Shown here: one piece after another, positions 57,655-64,000 of the stretch | Numbering within the stretch: position 1 is the first letter of the stretch | Layout of the letters: the number at the start of each line of letters is the position of its first letter | Position numbers and translations under genes: made by a program | The notes under the pieces: model-generated | Told to the model about the DNA's origin: nothing | The model's input: only the letters and a program-made list of their open reading frames with translations | Database searches by the model: none | Assembly: GCA_028274465.1 (NCBI GenBank) | Contig: CM051458.1 | Span: 51,697,253 to 51,761,252, forward strand | Length of the DNA stretch: 64,000 bases | Reading direction: 5' to 3' | From: Plantago ovata | Taxonomy: Eukaryota; Streptophyta; Magnoliopsida; Lamiales; Plantaginaceae

Positions 57655-58344
57655 TTAAAAAAATGCTTTTTTCTTCGAGGTCGGAGGGATGGGAGGAATT
57701 ACTTGGTACTCTTCGAACTCTTTTACCTCTGCCACCGCTAAACTTTGTTCTTTCCTCTGGACCGTCTTTCTTCGCCTTACTGCCGGACTAGGTTTTTTAG
57801 ACTTCCTTCGAGTCCGGGTCGCTCGGATGGAGTAAAAAGCATTTGCTCCCGCTTCCGAACCTCTGTCTCCTAGGGCGAAACGTGCGCTCGAGGTCACACT
57901 TGTGGAAAGAGTATAACACTCCCACGCCTCCCTTATGTTCCCGATTACTTGTCCTATGGCTCCGTCGTCGCAAGGAAACTTCATGCGGTTGTGGACGGTT
58001 GAAACAACAGCTTTGAATTGAGATAAGGCGGGTCGCCCTATCACCACATAATAGTCGAAAGGAATGTCACCTACTAAGAATGTAACCGACTTTGTTATTC
58101 TGCAAGGATCCTTTCCCATGGACACTGGTAGGATCATGCTTCCGAGGGGCATTATGGGTTGTCCTCCGAACCCTACTAGGGTGCTCACCACTTCTTTCAA
58201 TCCTTCCTTCGGGTCGATTTTCATCTTTTTTAGAGTACTTGTAAAGATGAGATTGGCTGAGCTCCCGGTGTCTACTAGTATCTTTGGGACTTCAAAGCAA
58301 AAAATGTCGAGCGACACTACCAGAGGAACACTTGGTCTTGAGTG
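57655..58344 (-). pseudogene. Tat-F protease, N-terminally cut by CACTA element
   Basis: An aspartic protease with ILVDTGSSANLIF, followed by IPFDYYVVIGRPALSQFKAV (the flap/ILG-like end). The C-terminal linker is Lys/Arg-rich and ends at a TAA. The upstream part, and all of gag, is missing because the CACTA terminus starts at 58345. Confidence 0.88.
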
Positions 58345-59542
58345 CACTACAAGAAATCAGGCATTTAGCGACGGATAAGTAGATACGGATACTATCCATC
58401 GCTAACTAGCGACAGATCGCTACGATTAGCGACGGATAAGGACGAACTGCGCTCTAAGCCCAGTTCGTCATTGGGAAGGGTGAATCGGCATCTACCTAGC
58501 GACGGATACACATCATCCGTCGCTAAAGTAGTGACGGATAAGTCTATGCGTCGCTAAATTAGTGACGGATAAGTCTATGCGCCGCTAACTCTGTTGACCA
58601 GAATAAAGAAAATTGAAAAAAAATAAATAAATGAACACCTAGCGACGGATAAGTCGATCCGTCGCTAAGTGCCGACTATACAGACGATGGCGTCTGTTAC
58701 AGATTCATTCTCCATTCTCAACCCTAACTCCTTTCATTTCTTCTCTTCTTCTTCCCCAATTGTAAGCCCCACATCCACCACCGCATCCACCACCGGAGAC
58801 CGCCACTAACGAAGACCACATCCACTACCGGAGACCGCCCACCGCCTTCTCTTCTCCGATTCGATCTCTGCCCAGTAAGTTTCTCTCATTATATATTACA
58901 TTTCAATTTTAATTTCATTTCTTAATTCCTCTCTTTGGGTGAAATTGGTAGATCGAGCCACCTCCTCCATCTTGTCCTCTCCGATTCAATCTCTGAGATC
59001 TTCTCCTCTCCGATTCAATCACTGCCCAAATAAAAGGTTGGAACCCTAACCCTAATTTTTGGGGCTTTCTAAATTTTGTGCTTAATTATGATGTTTCTAG
59101 TTGTAAATTGTTATATTATATATGTTGTATAGCAAGAATTATTTTAAATTATATTTTTTCGATTTATTCTGTAATTTTATAAATTAGTTTGAATTAATTA
59201 GATGGTGTTAATTGATTATGTTAACTGTAATTAGTATGTAATTAGTATAAGTTAGATTAATTCATTTAAATAAAATTGGTTAATTCATTTTGGTTAATTT
59301 TTAGTTAAGAAATTTAGAGTATTCTGTGTACGTAGTTAGTTCTGCCTAGTTAGTTTGATTAATAAATTATATTAAAATTCTGCGTATTTAGTTCTGTTAA
59401 TTATAATTTTGTTAATCAATAGATTAATAATAATGTTATTTTGTTAAATTTGGTGTGCATTGAGTAAACAGTACGAACTCCCTTAATTCCAAGGCTCCGT
59501 ATACACTTAAATTACAATTAAATGTACCTGGGGTCTTGTAAC
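58345..59542 (+). mobile_element. CACTA (En/Spm-type) DNA transposon, one terminus
   Basis: The end starts CACTACAAGAAATCAGGCA, a typical CACTA terminal repeat. It is followed by at least eight subterminal repeats of TTAGCGACGGAT in both orientations (58365-58675), several forming inverted pairs such as TAGCGACGGAT/ATCCGTCGCTA. From 58677 on there is leader-like sequence with an ACAGACG/CGTCTGT inverted repeat, Ser-rich short reading frames and an AT-rich stretch, but no transposase. It inserted in the Tat-F protease (candidate 3-bp duplication GTG at 58342-58344). The other end is beyond Copia-B, outside the window. Confidence 0.85.
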
Positions 59543-61639
59543 TGATAGTGTATATGTCCTAGAGACAGTCTTTATTAAGGGCAGACAACCCTTATTAAGG
59601 GCATATATGTACTATTACACAGGTGAACGTAATATAATATATGTTTGTTTGTTTGACTATTTTGAGTATCGCTTTCATATTTATATTACACCAGGCATAT
59701 AACATGTCATATCTCTATTCCTGTCTGTATTGATATCAAACATGTCCCCTCGGATAGATGACCGATCACACAGATAGTGGGAGCTATGTGAGTTATCATC
59801 TATCCCAAACTCTCCCTAGTCGAGGTTCATCTCGGATGTAGGGGTCTGAATGAACCAGGTGAGACTAGTATGCGTGGAGGTTATACTTGTTAGAGCAAGT
59901 GTGAGCCGACCCCACGGCCACGGAACGGATTGTTAGACAATCTAGAAACGTTCCCATAACTCCGCATAGTTGTTCGAAGGGTGATTACCAAACAATGGAA
60001 GTACTCACCGGAAACTCCCATCGATGTATACTCTACACCGAAGTGTCTATGGGAACCGGAAAATTGTCGAAGTGATGTCAGTCGTCCTTTGGACTTACAA
60101 GACTTTATCATCACATTTGTTGCCCCATATCCTTGGTGGACCCGTCGATGTCAGCTCTGAATAAGCAGTTGACCCAAGACACGATCCACGATTATGGCTA
60201 CATACAAATGGGGGTGATAAGTGATTCTGTGAAGGATTCATCTCTCACGTGTAGCACATGAGAGCACTGCTCATAGTCGTTCATAGTTGTGATTGGTTAA
60301 ACCGCTGGCCAGCGTATCAATATTATTATGATAGTCATAATAGATATTCGATTCACCAAACAACTCACTGAAGACGCCCGTGGATGTATTATTGGGATAG
60401 ACACTTCATCGATCCTAGATGCATTCGAGTTAGTCAGATGAAGGGACGTTACCATCGCCGCGTTGAGCGCAACAGACTTCACAACGAAAGGGTTTGCTTT
60501 GAGAAACCTCTCAACCATCCTCATGTATTAATATTGCAAATGGAACCATCTAGGAATTCCATGTTGCCTAGTGTAGCACTTGCTTAATACAATGAGGCCC
60601 TATGGGTCACACTATGTGGTGATTCAGCTTATCCGAATATCCTTGAAGATGGAATCGCAATTAATTTCGAATTAATTGTGATCGATGAATTATAATTGAT
60701 TTGGAATTAATTATAATTATTTGTGGTTGAATTAATAATTTGGAATTATTAATTGAATTGGTTAATTGTATTTTATGTAAATACAATTAAAGATTATATT
60801 TTAGAAATATAATAGAGGTTTGATTTGAAAGGATATGTTAATTTAGAATTAATATATGCACATGGGCAAAATCTACTTGGAGTTTGAATTGCCTTAGAAT
60901 TATAAGTGGGTCCCAAAATCGGGACCCACCTAACCCCCTTGATGAGCCGCGTGACCAGTAGTAGTATGGGGAGGAGTTCGACTCCTTCCCATATTAGAAG
61001 TCAAGGAATAAGTTAGATTTCCTGATTGAGTTTTAACTTGATTGAGAATGAATCTAGACTTAAATTGGTTTTCTTGTGCAATAAGAATTAGATTTTTATT
61101 CCTTTATGAAGTCTAATTGATTCTTCTTTAGGCTTCTATTGACTACTATATATAGTAGACTATTAGAGAGCTTTTGACATGGTGAATTCTGAATCATTCT
61201 TTCTACCAATTTTTTTAGAGAAAATAAAAAGCTCTCCCCTACCTCTCTATAGCCGCGTGCGCCACCTTCCAACCGGAGGAAAATCGTCGCCCCATCTTCT
61301 TGGCCACATAAAGAATATCCTAGCATTCTTTCCGATAAGCTGTTCATCCGTGGGTACCAAGGTTGAGGTTCAAAGAGCCGGAAACTAACTTTTATTGTCT
61401 TGCAGATAATCAAAGTATTGCAGATATCTCGACTTCGACGAAGGAGAAGATTCACCGGACTATTACGAAGACTTCATCGATTGGCATATCGATTCAATAC
61501 CTATTCTTGCTTTTGGAGTATTGTAAGTCTTCTGATTAATGTGTTTATTATATATATATGCAATTGATTCTATGATTAATTCGATTTTCGAAAGTTTTGT
61601 TTTTATATAAGTTTAGAATTTATATTTTTCAAAAAAAAA

Positions 61640-61640
<1 letters not shown>
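59543..61640 (+). repeat. Copia-B 5' LTR, 3' end replaced by AT-rich sequence
   Basis: It matches the complement of the Copia-A LTR up to about 61545. A palindromic CTACTATATATAGTAG (61143-61158) is the probable TATA region. After about 61560 the sequence no longer matches: the LTR end TTACA and the primer site TGGTATCAGAGCC are absent. Confidence 0.83.
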
Positions 61641-61980
<340 letters not shown>

Positions 61981-62989
61981 ATTTTTCCGGGTTGGACCCA
62001 AAATCGAATTTTTAGAAATTTTGGGGATTGAATTTATATTTGGAATATAAATATGATTTAATTGTAATTATTCTTAATTAGAGGGGTTAAATTTAATTAG
62101 TATTAAGTTGAGGGGCTTATTTGTGATTTATCAATTTATTGTGTATTGCAAATAAGTCTTTCTACTTTTGAATTTTTAATTTAACACCTCCAAGGTTTCG
62201 AAAATTACAATTGAGTCCTTTGGGTTTTGAAAATTGCTACCTGGTCAATAGAATTTTCGATTTTTCAATCTAGTCTAGATTTTCAATTTTTTCATAGAGA
62301 TTATAAGTATGGGATTATAATTTTCATAATGAAATTATGAAGTCATTTGGCATCCACATAGGCTACTACTTGTTTGTTTGCTCGATATGCTATTGTTTTA
62401 CAATGCATTTTTAAATACCACGTATTTTACTTTCCGTTCGACCGCTATGCATGCGAGGGTAGGCGGCGCCCTCTTATTTGTCGGACCGCATATTTTTATG
62501 TATGGGTAGGCGGCGCCCATTATGTGCTTGACCGCGTTTAGAACTAGAATGGATAGGCGGCATCCATTACGTGTAGACCGCTCATGCATGATGGGTAGGT
62601 GGCGCCCTTATTTGTTTGTAGATGACTGATAACAACCCTCAAACTACAAGCCCCAACCAATATAAGTGCAGAAACATGTATACGTATGTGTTTCTGAGAT
62701 GCTTTCCATGGGGTGCTTTAATTCTGAACTTTCATTGCGTTTCTCTGTATTGGCGACCTCGTCTTGCAGACTCGCAGTGATCGTCAGATTAGAGTAAGCC
62801 TATGGTTGTAACTTACTGCATATTGTATCTAGCGACCTCAATAGGTACAATATGTAGAGCGTCTGGTTAAATTAGATTTAACACCCAAGAGTTGCGTGAC
62901 GCATTTGGAAAGTCCTACCGGTTATATTATGTTATGCGACCAGCCCCCGTAGGAGTATAGCATAGTATGAATTTGGATCTTGGCCACTA
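61981..62989 (+). other. Copia-B leader with four GC-rich repeats
   Basis: No coding region. Four repeats at 62440-62610 carry GGGTAGGCGGCGCCC-type cores. They are the complement of the Copia-A leader repeats at 13079-13255 and are conserved in spacing between the two copies. Confidence 0.75.
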
Positions 62990-64000
62990 TGATGAACCGC
63001 GAATGTCGTGCTCCGAATTCAAGCAAATAAATTTGTAATTAGCCAAAGGCAATCCACAACTACAACGAAAACCGTAGTGTAGCAGTAGAATGACTCGAGT
63101 GTCGTTCTCTCATGACTATAACTAGCTTTATCTATTTAACAAGAGAATATAAAACAGCAGACAGATAGCAAAGGGGGGTTTCTAGCAGATAATGGAGATT
63201 GGTGATAGTATGGTCCTTCTTAACATAACGGGTCGATAATCATGCATAAATTCCTCGGTCTTGCATAGAGATCTTTGAATCAATCTAGTGTCCTGTTGCA
63301 AATATTAAGCACTACGAAGATAATTGGTCTGACAAGTCAATCACTATTGTCCTAACGTGTTCCGTAATTATTCAACACTACGAAGATAATTGGTCTGATG
63401 GTCGACAAGTGTCCAATTGTGCATAATAATTAATACAACATACGAGAATTTAGGTTGTGCCTGATCAACGAAATAAAGCAATGACACGGAGTATAATGCA
63501 CGATATAGCCATTAGCATGATTATCTTCCCTTCGCTAAGAATTCACATACTACCACCAACGATAAGTTTAGCTACTCATAATAGGCATGCAATCAACAGA
63601 AATCATAGAAGAAAACATATTGAAAGATATATAAAATAAGTAGATTAAACTGTAAGATACAAGTTACCGAAGGTTGTCAATCTCCGAAGAATTGCGATCC
63701 TACGAGCTCCAATCTGCTATGAAAAAGTATCCCCTAAGCTACAGAACTCTCAGGACAGGCCCCGGGAAGTTCTTACCTAAAACTATAGAGAGAGGTGAGA
63801 AAGTAGGTCTGGAAAGATATGATTTTCGGAGAAAACTGAGCAACTATATATAGGCCCCGAAATACCACGGGGCGGTTCGCCCCACACGCCCGGCGGTTAG
63901 CCCGGTGTGGGGCGGTTCGCCCCAGCTGTGCGGCGGTTCGCCCGGAAGGTTTTTCGCGGAATTCCGCATTTTCGACGCGTTTTTGGATTTCTTCCCCTTT
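62990..64000 (-). repeat. GPR-6 LTR, cut by window end
   Basis: It begins TGATGAACCGCGAATGTCG and follows the GPR LTRs through the TATATATA core and four GC modules (63868-63945) to the window edge, about 270 bases short of a full LTR. It would be the 3' LTR of a minus-strand element inserted in the Copia-B leader. The expected target duplication is CACTA (62985-62989). Confidence 0.9.

Larger units (their letters stand above)
40788..58344 (-). mobile_element. Tat-F: Ty3/gypsy Tat-lineage element, both ends lost, split by GPR-5
   Basis: Minus-strand PR, RT, RNase H, a second RNase H and integrase lie at 45712-48924 and 57274-58344, in Gypsy order. The second RNase H and the opposite-strand extra gene at 41230-44385 are hallmarks I associate with the Tat lineage (Ogre, Retand, Grande type). 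The gag side is cut by the CACTA terminus at 58345. The 3' LTR is not seen: GPR-4 ends where it should begin. Confidence 0.85.

Noticed and set aside
58687-58806. A 39-codon frame starting MASVTDSFSIL inside the CACTA terminus.
   Set aside because: It is short and Ser-rich, ends quickly, and has no match I recognise; it is more likely leader sequence.

Overview
This window is a stack of nested transposable elements from a plant nuclear genome, most likely a eudicot. The evidence is Copia elements primed by initiator tRNA-Met, Athila/Tat-type Gypsy elements primed by tRNA-Asp, and a CACTA terminus starting CACTACAAGAA. I see no ordinary host gene, tRNA, rRNA or CRISPR. The species cannot be named from the sequence. 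Such stacking is typical of repeat-rich, probably heterochromatic DNA.

Layout, left to right. (1) Copia-A (1-23934, minus; Tork/Angela-like) has a cut-off 3' LTR, a decayed gag-PR-INT-RT-RNaseH and a 2.1 kb 5' LTR. GPR-1 (870-9239, TSD AATAT) sits in its RNase H and GPR-2 (15287-23429, TSD ATATA) in its 5' LTR. (2) Copia-A itself sits in the 3' part of a SIRE-like Copia (23935-25815), which keeps an RNase H end, a start of a third ORF, and between them an array of hairpins. (3) GPR-4 (25816-40787, plus) is an older, diverged relative of the GPR family. Its 5' LTR is split by GPR-3 (26193-34912, minus, TSD GTTCG). GPR-4 has no matching target duplication and joins two unrelated elements. (4) Tat-F (40788-58344, minus) is a Gypsy/Tat element with PR, RT, RNase H, a second RNase H and INT, plus an intron-containing gene on the opposite strand. 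GPR-5 (48925-57268, TSD ATTCT) splits its RT. (5) A CACTA terminus (from 58345) cuts Tat-F, Copia-B (from 59543, plus) cuts the CACTA element, and GPR-6 (from 62990) cuts Copia-B.

The dominant theme is the GPR family: six copies with TGATGAA...TTCATCA LTRs of about 1.2-1.3 kb. They encode Gag plus an aspartic protease but no reverse transcriptase, RNase H or integrase. Two copies (GPR-3 and GPR-5) keep uninterrupted Gag-PR frames of 705 and 717 residues. They would have to borrow pol from an autonomous partner that is not recognised here. Downstream of gag-PR is a slot whose content differs between copies: a 418-residue plant-transposon-protein ORF in GPR-3, an unrelated unrecognised ORF in GPR-1, -2 and -5, and nothing in GPR-4. 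Around it lie conserved RNA-like structures: GGGGCGAACCGCCCC hairpins, a CCGGGAGGCAACCCGG stem-loop, twin hairpins fused to polypurine-tract-like sequence, and a long purine tract.
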